Assembly: GCA_036426205.1 (NCBI GenBank)
Contig: CM071570.1
Span: forward strand, 76,558,187 to 76,622,186
From: Ascaphus truei
Lineage: Eukaryota > Chordata > Amphibia > Anura > Ascaphidae
Direction: 5' to 3'
Length of the DNA stretch: 64,000 nt
Each line of letters starts with the position of its first letter. Position 1 is the first letter of the stretch. Shown here one piece after another: positions 11,965 to 21,639 of the stretch. A program made the translations under genes and the position numbers. The notes under the pieces were generated by a model. It worked only from the letters and a program-made list of their open reading frames with translations. It ran no database searches and had not been told where the DNA came from.

Positions 11965-12576
11965 TGTAAGGAATCGGGGAACACGTCCTCCGCGGCGCGC
12001 TCCCTCCTTACCTGCCGCTGCACAGCTTCTCCCTGCAAGACGTCTCAGAGCACGTCCCCCGCGGCGTGCATCCTCCTTGCCCTCTGCTGTGCAAACCCTA
12101 GTGCTTCTTACAGAGCCTCCACACTCATGGAGAACTTTACACCTATCCAAGGAACTTGGCTCCGGAACCCGCTGACGACACAAGGCCGTCCCGTGATGCG
12201 CGTGCACCGCTTTCCAGCTGCACATCAACTCTGATTACCCACACCTATTTCCTGCACCATTTACAGCCTATCCCTGCCTCCATTCTGCACACACTTCTGC
12301 TCCTCCCCTCCTCCATTCTGCTCTTCCATTGGCTTCCTCCTGCTATATATGCTCAGCTAGTGCATTCACACTTGGCCACGGCTGTACGGACTTTGACTAT
12401 TCTACTGGCACTGACCCTCGACCTTGGCAAGTACAACTACTAATCTGCTTTCTCCAATCCAGACCCAGCGATCTTGACTATCCACCTTCCAGGCGTGCCT
12501 CCGCTGCTGTAGGTTTCACACTTTCCCACCTCAGTACCGGGGTCCTTACTTGTTCGTGGTGAGCACAAGCGTTACA
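11965..12576 (+). mobile_element. Solo LTR, probably Ty3/Gypsy type, with perfect 5-bp target duplication
   Basis: Starts TGTAAGGAATCGGGG and ends AAGCGTTACA, so it has inverted TGTAA/TTACA ends. It is flanked by GAAAT at 11960-11964 and GAAAT at 12577-12581, the 5-bp duplication made by LTR-retroelement integrases. CTATATATGC near 12341 is a TATA-like box. No internal coding region is attached, so it is a solo LTR left by recombination. It lies inside the intron of Myb-like gene B. Confidence 0.88.
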
Positions 12577-13173
12577 GAAATATACTAAAGGGGGCAGGAG
12601 GGCTGTAACCCCTCTCTTGTTGGTGTATGTGCCACATATAATCAAACTATAGTATCTGTAAGACACACACACGTTAGAATAGTTATCACATTTCCACTCC
12701 TTAAACATGTGATTCTCTACATCTAACGTACCCAATAGTAACAGCATCTCTACATTTGTTCTCCTATCTGCTTCCAGTACTAAAAGCACCGAAAAGACAA
12801 GGTTTATGAATGAGATCTGTGGTGCAGTCTCCTCCATAGGAGTATCCCAAAGGACGATGGAGAACTGCAAGAAATGGTTCTCAGACCTCAAAAGGAAGGT
12901 CAAGAGCAAGGAGGGTGAGAGCCATCGGCATGCCACTAAGACGGGAGGAGATCCTCCTCCCTAACACCTGCACCTAACCATAACGGAGGAGCGGCTGAGC
13001 TCCATCCTCAGCCAAGAGGTAGTCTGCGGGTTCCCAGATGACAGGGACATTGGGTATAGCGAGTCCCAGCTTGAACATGGTGAGTACTATGACATGAAAC
13101 AAGGTACAAAGGTTTTATGGGTTCAAAGTCCTGGGTCAATACAATGTTCAATGATGTACAGTACTGCAGCATC

Positions 13174-13281
13174 ACCTACATACATTTTAACACATCCAAA
13201 TGGGTATGTTAAAATGTATGTTAATGTAGGTGCACTACTGGCTAAATGAGCCAGTAGTGCACCTATATTAACATACATTTT
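13174..13281. repeat. Long near-perfect hairpin with alternative arm
   Basis: 13211-13243 pairs with 13249-13281 over 33 positions, 32 Watson-Crick and one G:U, around the 5-base loop AAATG. A third arm at about 13174-13195 can pair with the same left arm, giving mutually exclusive folds. It could be a MITE core or a hairpin RNA source. In copy 2 (about 60250-60357) the right arm has lost several bases. Confidence 0.7.
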
Positions 13282-14507
13282 CATTGCAATTATGTACAAA
13301 TTAATACATATCTGCTATTGCTCAGGATGAAGTAGTACTACACAATACATTTTTAAGATGCAATAAGATCATGCTAAGAAGAATGTGTGGCAAAATTGAA
13401 AAGTATGGTTGCAGACAGTGGTGCCAACTTCTGAAAAACCAATAACATATACAGTACAATGGCGAGAAAAAGTCTGTGAACCACTTAAGATTTTCAAATA
13501 TTTCAAATCTAAAATGTTATCAGCTCTTAATCAAAGTCTTGATAATAGATTAAGATATCCTGATCAAATAAATGACAGAAAAAACATTTTTCAACATTTA
13601 TCCACAAATTATTAAACATTCAATATCCATAAACAAAAAGAACGATTCCTGCGCTCCTACCAATTAGGCTAAAATAAAATAATAATCTCATGAAAAAGGG
13701 TTATTTTGTTAAACCCTTTGGCCAAAGCATTTATAAGCCTGCATGCCACGTCAAGGCATACCCGTTTAATGCAGGTACCTACACTAAATATATGTAATAG
13801 TTGTCCCATGGACTGGTGAAAAAGTGTGAAAGCCCTGAAGGGGTTAAATAAAGCATAAGCTTATGTGAGTAGTGCAATTAAAATCTGGCTAAAGCCAGTA
13901 CCAAAGTTACCTTACTGTAGAGGCAAACCGTGGGTGCACAAATTCCCTGGTGTGAATATAATGAAACTTACACATATTTCTATCTGTCAGCCTTATACAT
14001 TCACCTACTCTTCAATGGAGGGTAATGTCCAGACTTACACTGGGATGTATTTTACCTGCACTAATTGGAAAATTGGTAGGGGCTCAGTAACTGCTGTTTG
14101 CGGATAAACCAGGACGAAATCCAGACACAATTATGCAATAATCAAACCCCAGCCCTTATTATGGCTGCCTTATTATTGAGGGACGTTCTATTCATTTAAA
14201 TTGCAAAGAGACAATGTTAAAGTATAATCATATTACAATAAAGTATATTAAAAGACAGTTTCTTGTACTTTTATTTGCCAACATAAATAATATATTCCTC
14301 CACAGGAGACAATGAGCTAGGATGTATATGTCGTCTTGCATAGGTTGAACTTGATGGACATATGCCTTTTTTCAACCTGTCATACAACTTGACTTTGTAC
14401 TTCGGATCTCTATTGATCACTCATTTCCATCCACCAAGAGATATGTAGAGATGTCTTATGTAGATCACTCTCAGTGTAAGAGAGAGTTCAGTGGACAACT
14501 TTAGTTA
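13282..14507. other. AT-rich non-coding stretch
   Basis: No gene or element ends recognised. Short frames only. Confidence 0.4.
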
Positions 14508-14904
14508 CTGCACCGACACACTTTATTCGAGCAAATACCCGGTATGTACCTGGCAGATACCTGGAATGCGCCACTCCTAACCTCTGACAAGCCCCGTTGC
14601 ATTTGCCTTCCCAGCCTGGGTTCATGCCTGGCTGATGGGCGGCTGATCTGTTAAATGATAATGATTAGGATTTAATAGGCTGCAATGCTTCGCGTGTCTA
14701 CCAGATGGCATAAATTCATGAATTGTAATGCAGTTTATATATATATACTGTGCAGTATTGCAGCCAGCGGGAATAAAATGCTTCAATCCCTGCTTGGAAA
14801 ATAACTCAATGTACTCGGGCAGAAAACAGTCACAAACCTCAATACACCCGGGTATACCCGAATTCGTGGGACTAGCCAAGCTCGAATAAAGTGTGTCGCC
14901 AGTG
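14508..14904. mobile_element. MITE with terminal inverted repeats and TA target duplication
   Basis: The left end CTGCACCGACACACTTTATT is matched by the inverse of the right end, reading CACTGGCGACACACTTTATT, and both continue TCGAG. The shared CGACACACTTTATTCGAGC is perfect. Flanking TA dinucleotides (14506-14507 and 14905-14906) fit a Tc1/mariner-type insertion. No coding capacity in 397 bp. Confidence 0.78.
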
Positions 14905-14906
14905 TA

Positions 14907-16161
14907 TATATCTTTGTGTCACAACACTTCTAGGGCAAAGCTAGGATGATGCTCCTACGGGCCATTTTCTCAACCACAAAGCAACTCTGTTCAACAAGAA
15001 CATGGGTGGGTCGGTGGGGGGAGGGGAATACCCTTGGGGTTTTCTAAAGGACCTTATTGCCCTGTCTATCTCACCGTCTGCGTTTTACTGCCTGCGAAGA
15101 AAAAACACTGGAGCATCACATACAGTACTTGTATTTGTTTGGACATGAATATTCAGTAGCCTAATATGAATAAGGAGAACATCAAACATCAGGGGGAGCA
15201 ACCTACATGTAAAACAGCCCATATTTAAAGTAGCCCTTTTTAAGTGGCATATAGTGTGGAGTTTAACAGGGAGTTCAACAGGAGTGAACAAGTGGACAAC
15301 ACAGCACCTACTGGCCTTAAATCCTGGATTTGAACTACGCTGGAAAGGAGGATATTATCTATCTCAGAATGCACATCTCAGCACTAAACTATTGCTGCCA
15401 TGCCGCCACTACTACAGTATTTATATTTGCTCTGACATTGCTTCTTTTCAAAATACGCGTTTCTTTCTACAAGCCTCGTCATGTCTCTAACTCGATTCAT
15501 ATATCTCCACCTCTCCTTCTTTCATCACTTCTCAGTTCACATGAACTCCTTTCTTACCTGCGCCCTCTGAAACTACACAGCTATATCCCCTGCACTAAAA
15601 CACACCCCTACAAATAATCATGAATATACAAATATAGAAAATAACCTGGCGCAAAGTGTACAATATATTTGTGAATAGTTTTTTTCTTTTTTGCTGCAGA
15701 CTGTTATCTAGATGCAAAGCAGGCAGCATGCAGTGGAGAGAATCTGTGATTTTCCAAGTCCCAGCGTTTTCAGGCACAGCACGAACCCCACGAGGTGCGC
15801 CGTCTTCGGATAGGCTCAGATAGAGTCTTTTTCTCCAGGTGTTGTCATCTGTGTCCACTCCCGTATTCCTGTATATGCAACTCCAACCAGGGATAAAAAA
15901 GGGGGCAGAGGGTTGCGCAATACCTAAAAACCTTTTAATACCTCCAATGCACAAACAGACATATACTCACAGACACAGTGAGTTTTATAATCAATAGTAG
16001 CGCCCGACCCGGCTGTCCAGCAGCAAACACCAGTCCCTGGCAGTCCTTGCCGGTAGCCGCGTGTATCTCGCGATGCTCCGGTGTCAGCGCGGTGACATCA
16101 CCGCTTCCGCTTCCACACAGGTAGCTGAATGTGAAAACAGGCCGGCGTCTCCTTAGGCTCC
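14907..16161. other. Non-coding stretch leading into a hammerhead-bearing element
   Basis: From about 15640 to 16161, read on the minus strand, this is the segment downstream of hammerhead-like motif 2, with a GC-rich portion (16000-16130) followed by AT-rich sequence, the same layout as near 4966-5330. No coding homology. Confidence 0.45.
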
Positions 16162-16204
16162 TCCCTACGCGTTTCGTGATGGGGCGCGTCACTTCCTCAG
16201 GGGA
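16162..16204 (-). ncRNA. Hammerhead-ribozyme-like motif 2
   Basis: On the minus strand, stem I is UCCC (16204-16201) with GGGA (16165-16162). The core CUGAGGA is 16200-16194, followed by one extra A. Stem II is GUGA with UCAC around CGCGCCCCA. Core GAAAC is 16175-16171, then GCGUA as minimal stem III plus triplet. Stems I and II differ in sequence from motif 1 but still pair. Confidence 0.6.
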
Positions 16205-16239
16205 TTGTCCCACAAATAATCCTCACACATTCTCTTTCT

Positions 16240-17440
16240 TTCCATGCTTCTTCTCCTTGTTTCTGGGGATATCTCTCCCAATCCTGATCCCTGCTTTATT
16301 TCTACATACTTTATCCTCGCCTCTCGCATACAACTTCTACTCCTGGTGTCAACCCCTCTGACCTCAAACCCATCCCGTATCACCCTCCCTCCTCTCTCCC
16401 TTTCTCCTGTGCCCTTTGGAATGCACACTCCCTTTATAACAAGTTCCTCTCTGTGCATTACTTCTTTTTCTCTCATTCTCTGCTCCTCTTTGCTATAACT
16501 GAGATTTGACTTACTCAGTCTGACTCTGCACTGGAAGCTGCTCTCTCTTATGGTGGCCTTTCTTTCTTCCACACTCCACGCCCTGATGGCATGGGACTCC
16601 TCCACTCCACTCTCTGCCATTACCAACTGCTTCCTATTCCTCCCTCTCTTGCTTTTCCCTCCTTTGTCCACACTGTCTAGATTTTCTCTCCCCTCTCTGT
16701 CCATGTATCGGTCATCTATCGCCCACCTACCTCTACTCATCCACCTTCTGTCTTTCTCTATCAGCCAGAATCCTGGCTCTCTTTCTTTCTCTCCTCAGAC
16801 TCCCCTGTTCTTCTCCTTGGGTACTTCAACTGCCATTTTGATGACCCATCTCTGCCTTGGACTTCCTGCTTTCTCTCTCTAACCTATTCTTTTGACCTTC
16901 AACAGTGGACTGCAGCCAGCACCCAAAAGGATGGCCACTACCTAGACCTGTTTTTCACTAAAAACTTTTCTCTCTCCGATTTCTCCATTTCCCCCTTTCC
17001 TCTCTCTGACCATCACCTCATCTCATTTTCTCTCTCTCACTTCTCCCCTTCTCCACCTCCATCTATCCCTTGTTTCTGCAGAGACCTGCGCTCTATTAAC
17101 CTACCAGCTTTTAATTCCACTTTACGCTCCACCCTCTCCTCCAGACCCTGACAAACTGGTCAGGAACTACAGCTTTGCCGTATCCTCCTCTCTTGATCTA
17201 CATGCCCCGCTTTCTCTCTGCTGTTCTCGCCCCGTATAACCCCAGACCCTGGCTACGTTTCCACACACGCTTGCTGCATTCCTGCACTCATTCCTCTGAA
17301 CGCCTTTGGAGGAAATCTCACACTCGCAGGCTTCCTTCACTACAAATTTATGCAATCCTGTTTCAACTCTGCCCTATCTAAGGCTAAACAAACCTACTTT
17401 TCTTCACTAATCAACAAGCACAAGTCTAACCCATGAAGGC
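16240..17440 (+). pseudogene. Non-LTR retrotransposon (Rex1/L2-type) endonuclease remnant
   Basis: The apurinic endonuclease that opens ORF2 of Rex1, L2 and CR1 LINEs is recognisable across frames. From 16408 the frame reads CALWNAHSLYNKFLSVHYFF and then FAITEI, where the E (16501-16503) is the metal-binding Glu and the following Trp codon is TGA. A GDFN-type motif appears as LLGYFNCHFDDP near 16820. FDLQQWTAAS and DGHYLDLFFTKN follow, and the SDH motif appears as LSDHHLISF at about 17002-17028. The later part has LERLWRKS-like and AKQTYFSSLINKHKSNP regions that precede the reverse transcriptase, then homology ends near 17440 with no RT. The copy is truncated, frameshifted and mutated at catalytic positions, hence dead. 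Family placement is from pattern memory. Confidence 0.72.
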
Positions 17441-17550
17441 GCTTGTCAGACCTTTTGCCTGAAAAAACATTGTTACATGGAGCCCATATAAGCTAATGCT
17501 CGCTGTTACCACAGCTTTAAAGCACAGCAAAGCCAGAGAAACCATTCAAA

Positions 17551-17581
17551 GACATGTTTCAACCTTAATGGGTATCATCAG
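17551..17581 (-). ncRNA. Hammerhead-ribozyme-like motif 3 (canonical CUGAUGA core)
   Basis: On the minus strand, CUGAUGA (17581-17575) is followed by U, the 3-bp stem ACC/GGU around CAUUAA, a U, then GAAACAUGUC (GAAA core, stem III AC/GU with loop AU, triplet GUC). Both core strands match the hammerhead consensus. Stem I pairing is weak, which lowers confidence. It lies outside the large duplication. Confidence 0.5.
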
Positions 17582-17634
17582 TGTAAAGTTGTTGTATTGC
17601 TGGCTTTGCAATCTTCAAGGCTGTAGGACTATAT

Positions 17635-17637
<3 letters not shown>

Positions 17638-17671
<34 letters not shown>
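17638..17671. repeat. (TA)n microsatellite
   Basis: Uninterrupted TA repeat of about 17 units. A further (TA)n tract resumes at 19001, so one TA tract appears split by the unit between. Confidence 0.95.
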
Positions 17672-17673
<2 letters not shown>

Positions 17674-17674
17674 G

Positions 17675-18998
17675 TGTGTAACAGGTTTTCCCCCCCCCCC
17701 CAATCGCAGATTATACTGTGGGTGCGGAGAAACATAAGGTGTTACCATGGGTGTGGTGCGTTACCTGTTGGCTCACAGGAGGGCTGAGCTTCCGCCATGG
17801 GGGAAACCTGGGGCAATATATTTTAGGGGTAACCACTTACTCAATTCAGCGCCTCCACCTGCGATGGCTTTGGGTGAAACTCCTAGGGGTCTACAGGGGT
17901 TAATAACCTGCCCCACCCCCCTAACTCTTCCCAGTCATGACTACTACTTAACTGATCCCAGCGCCTGCAGCAACAAGCTGTGACCCACTGGATGCTCGCA
18001 GCCAAAGTGCTGAGCAACAAGGTGCCTGCCTGTCAGACCTCACAGCACTGACAGCCGTGACTCTGACAAGGCAGCACTACACTAAGGGCAGCGTCCCTAT
18101 CTTGGGCCTCCCTCAGCACTTACCCACTAACCTAGTGGGGAGTTGGGGCCTACCTGGGGTGTGGGTACCTATCTGGGTGCAGGAGCTGCACTCACTCCCC
18201 GCACCCTTCCTTCCCTCACAGCTCCCTGACTCCAACTCACTTAACTGATAACTATCAGCGCATGCAGCAACGCACTGCAACTTAACATTAAGTCCGCTTT
18301 TGCCTTTCTTCCCTTCTGTTCCCCAGCTCCAACTAATGTAAGTGACAGGGTCCCTAACCTGAGGGCTGTCCCTGGCAACACTCACTCTACTGGGGAACTT
18401 AGCTATCTCGGGCCCTGGGGGTGCTGGCCTAGTACAGGGAGTCCCTGACTCCTGCACCCTACCTCCTTCCCTGGGCTGCTCCTGGCTCTGACTCACTAGC
18501 GTGGGCTCAGCGCACAAAATGTATCTCTTTACCTTCTGAGACTTCCTAAGCCCAATTTGCTCCCTGGTATCACGTGGGGCACACAGAGGCTCCTGGGATC
18601 TGTAGTCCCTGCCTGGAGCCTTCCCTGATAGGCTAGGGCTTCACAGGCTTTTCTGGCTCTCTTCTGCGCATGCGCGATCTATCTGGGGCTGCCTCACTGT
18701 CTCCCTGCCTAGCCTCACGCGAGGCTGGGGTCCTTCCTGCGCATGCGCGATCACTGCGCATGCGCGAGCTAAGGGGTAATGGCGACGCCCTCACAGCCCG
18801 GCTCCGGGAGTGCCGGGATCCCTGTGACGCGCGTGCGGCCTTGGCAACTGGCCGCACGCGTCCCTGGCAACCCCCGAGCCGGGACCTGACCGCCCTCACC
18901 GCTGCGATCGCCGGGTGGAGCCGCCATTGGACTCGGCGGCCCCCGCGATCGGCAACCAGGTGAGGGGGGTGCTGACAGGCTGGGGAGACCTGGCTACA
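17675..18998 (+). mobile_element. GC-rich LTR-like unit inserted in a (TA)n tract
   Basis: Starts TGTGTAACAGG and ends CCTGGCTACA, so the ends are inverted (TGTAACAGG against TGTAGCCAGG). Flanks ATCTG (17670-17674) and ATCTA (18999-19003) match at four of five bases, consistent with a 5-bp target duplication. It has a poly-C run at 17691-17701, CpG-rich sequence at 18660-18960 and three NRF1-like TGCGCATGCGCG sites (18665, 18738, 18755). No coding region. A solo LTR is the best fit; the class is inferred. Confidence 0.5.
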
Positions 18999-18999
18999 A

Positions 19000-19046
<47 letters not shown>

Positions 19047-19140
19047 CAACCACACTACATACAGTAAATTTACAGTTGATTAGACTATATATATATATAT
19101 ATATATATAAATATATTATATATACACACAATATATTAAT
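18999..19140. repeat. (TA)n and AT-rich microsatellites
   Basis: TA tracts at about 19001-19041 and 19086-19110, followed by TATA/ATAT mixtures. Confidence 0.9.
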
Positions 19141-19627
19141 ATATATATTATGTGGTCATTTTGGGGGCGTTAGAGCTGCGTTTAGATTGGTGATCTGGGT
19201 GTATTTACTAGAGTTTGATATGATATTGGGCTCCTCTTTTAGAAGTTAATGTCTGACGGATGCATTTAAATTCCTACAAATTACATGAAAACATTTAATG
19301 AATTGGACTGAAACTTTAGCTGTTCATAAGATCTGTATAAACAGGGAGCCCTCTGTTGTAATCTTGTAGTAACATCGATTCTCTGCAGTGCTACTGGCTC
19401 TACTATACCTTTCCATTAGAACTGTAAGTGAAAATAACATTTTAAAAATCTACTTCACAAATCAGACAGCAAATGGTTTAATAAGTTTATTTAAGGTAAC
19501 CAGACATTTTAAAGGGGTTTGTAATTGCTGATCTCTTAAGAATTATGTAAATAGAGTTAACAGAATGATAGAGAAATCCTTTGGTCAAACACATGAGATG
19601 GATTCAGATGGATTACTTCTGACTCAC
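19141..19627. other. Non-coding AT-rich stretch
   Basis: Nothing recognised. Confidence 0.5.
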
Positions 19628-20675
19628 ATACCACTCCGTGACCTCCACCTCGCCTCCGTCACCTCCACTCCACCTCCATGACTCCACTGCTTACACCATG
19701 ACCTCCGTGACTCCCACCTCGCCTCCGTCAACTCCACTGCTTTTACACCCATGACCTCCGTGACCTCCACCTCCGTCACTCCCCCACCTCACCTCCATGA
19801 CCTCCACTGCTTTTACACCACCCGTGGACCTCCACCTCCGTCACCTCCACCTCCAACTCCACTGCCTTTACACCCATGACCTCCACCCCGCCTCCGTCAC
19901 CTCCACCTCCATGACCTCCACTGCTTTTACACCATGAACTCCGTGACCGCCACTGCTTTGACCTCCACTCCTCCCATGCTGTTGACCTCCGGACCTCCAC
20001 CTCCTTACCTCCACTCCACCTCACTGCCTTTACACCCATAACCTCCATCCCTCCGTCCTCCGTAACTCCACCTCCATGACCTCCACTGCTTTTACACCCA
20101 TGACCTCCGTGACCTCCACCTCCGTCACCTCCACCTCCACCGCCTTTACACCCATGACCTCCGTGACCTCCACCTCCGTCACCTCCACCTCCATGACTTC
20201 CACTGCCTTTACACCCATGACCTCCGTGACCTCCACCTCCGCCTCTGTCACCTCCACCTCCATGACCTCCACTGCTTTTACACCCATGACCTCCGTGACC
20301 TCCACCTCCGTCACCTCCACCTCCACCGCCTTTACACCCATGACCTCCGTGACCTCCACCTCCGCCTCCGTCACCTCCACCTCCATGACCTCCACTGCTT
20401 TTACACCCATGAACTCCGTGACCGCCACTGCTTTGACCTCCATCTCCTCCACTGCTTTGACCTCCGTGACCTCCACCTCCTTCACCTCCACCTCCACCTC
20501 CACTGCCTTTACACCCATGACCTCCACCTCCGCCTCCGTCACCTCCACCTCCATGACCTCCACTGCCTTTACACCCATGACCTCCGTGACCTCCACCTCC
20601 GCCTCTGTCACCTCCATCTCCACCTCCATGACCTCCACTGCTTTTACACCCATGACCTCCGTGACCCCAGCCCAA
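19628..20675. repeat. CCTCCA/TGACCTCC minisatellite, open in three frames
   Basis: A higher-order repeat built from ACCTCC, GTGACCTCC, ATGACCTCC and CACTGCTTTTACACCCATG blocks. Successive TTTACACCC landmarks from 20091 to 20643 are 54, 63, 69, 54, 69, 108, 60 and 75 bases apart, all multiples of three. That keeps open a plus frame (20076-20777, Thr/Ser-rich), a minus frame (19776-20813, rich in GGHGGHGCK and GGGG) and another minus frame (20030-20713, MEVTEV-type). West of about 20040 the array is indel-broken. No splice sites, family match or start context support a gene, so I call a minisatellite and leave coding as a low-probability alternative. Confidence 0.85.
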
Positions 20676-20884
20676 CCACAGCGCGTGTGTGTTGATAGTA
20701 GAGAAAGCGGCATGGCTATTAATATTCAATGCACCCTCCCAACACGCGCGCATACAAATGTTAGATATAGACATTAATCGCTTTGTACCGGCGATTTTTT
20801 CGCGCCAAAACACACGCGCAATGACGGCAAGGGGGAGGGGTTTTACACGATAAGACAGGGGGTAATGAGACGCGAATCAGATCT

Positions 20885-20925
20885 ATGATTAAGGACAACG
20901 CAGGTCCGAAACGCGTCAGTCAGAG
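20885..20925 (+). ncRNA. Hammerhead-ribozyme-like motif 4
   Basis: Degenerate core AUGAUUA (20885-20891), an extra A, stem II GGAC (20893-20896) with GUCC (20904-20907), then GAAACGCGUC (20908-20917) with minimal stem III and GUC triplet. Stem II is a perfect 4 bp with a sequence unlike the other copies. The 5' core has two mismatches to CUGANGA, so catalysis is unlikely. Confidence 0.45.
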
Positions 20926-21480
20926 TGTGTCCCCCATACCATATGTTTTTTCAATAAAATTTCATTTTTAATCTACACCTTGCTGGTCTACTCATCTCTA
21001 CAAGCTGTTGGCACGCTGAAATCTTCGGATTCTCTCCCACTTCTACAGTGCAATAAAAGCATGTTTTTATTATTAGGCATTCGGCTGAGTTCCTGGCAGT
21101 GAACACACACCAACTAACGTTTTCCATTACTACTACTACCGGCGTGGAGAACGCAGGCTACTACGCACAGAGCTGGGAGCTGGTCTGCAAGATTTCCCAT
21201 CCGGACGGGAGAAGGTAATCTGAGAGTATACCTAAGCATGCCTAAGGAGATACAAGACCGCTGAGCCGCAGTGCACTCTCTACCATCCGCCGCCATAGCT
21301 GTCGGCCCCTCGGGGGATCACGTCATACGCGCAGCGCGGGACGCCCGAGGAGTTGGGACAGCCAGGCACGGGCAAGGCACGGGATGAAGAGAGGGTAGGG
21401 GGTCTAGGGCAGCAGGCGATACAGCGTGAGTACACGAGTGGTGGTAGACTACGGTTGCCTCTTTCCTGTCTCGGATTTAT
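20926..21480 (+). mobile_element. Element body downstream of hammerhead-like motif 4
   Basis: Contains CAATAAAATTTC near 20952 and a GC-rich segment with GGGGGATCACGTCATACG near 21312, similar in layout to the Penelope-element flanks (GATCTCCGTGACGTCAC near 29529). I infer a Penelope-derived terminal repeat. The 3' boundary is uncertain. Confidence 0.35.
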
Positions 21481-21639
21481 CTGGTACTAGCCCCCCACCC
21501 GGTGTATTTCATTTGTCATCCCGGAGGCCTGGAACGTTCCCTGCTTACCACAGGATCTTCAGCCTGCTTAGTTGCCGTTTTCGTCCATAATGCATCAGAG
21601 ACAGTCCTATCCATTATACAGTCCCACTGTGGGCATTTG

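Larger units (their letters stand above)
11071..13079 (+). pseudogene. Harbinger-associated Myb/SANT-like protein gene B, decayed, two exons
   Basis: A second Myb/SANT-like gene of the PIF/Harbinger partner type. Exon 1 ends at 11159 before GTAAGA and encodes VRFSAEENYVLVEQVVR, then an in-frame TGA, then YDRLFSCLS, matching the start of the family's DNA-binding domain (a FT-EE-VLV-V-Y-LFG pattern). Exon 2 (12778-13079), after CTTCCAG, encodes KTRFMNEICGAVSSIG, KKWFSDLKRKVKSKEG, SHRHATKTGG and EERLSSILSQEVVCG, the second half of the domain plus the conserved region after it, and ends at GTGAGT. The exon phases do not join cleanly, so an indel is present. The 1.6-kb intron contains a solo LTR. 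No intact transposase lies next to it. Confidence 0.8.
1..17009. repeat. Large direct duplication, copy 1 (about 17 kb)
   Basis: This block is collinear and in the same orientation as 46675-64000. The first bases match 46675 onward, and 16971-17009 matches the last 40 bases of the window, so the homology runs off the window edge. All the internal elements (Myb-like genes A and B, solo LTRs, MITEs, LINE) occur in the same order in both copies. Copy 1 has the longer open frames and the better preserved terminal repeats, so it is the better reference copy. Confidence 0.95.

Noticed and set aside
11519..12175. 218-codon plus-strand open frame
   Set aside because: It runs from intron sequence into the solo LTR, has no recognisable domain and is broken in copy 2.
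19776..20813. 345-codon Gly/His-rich minus-strand frame as a structural protein gene
   Set aside because: It is explained by a minisatellite with unit lengths divisible by three; two other frames are equally open, and there is no splice, start or family support.
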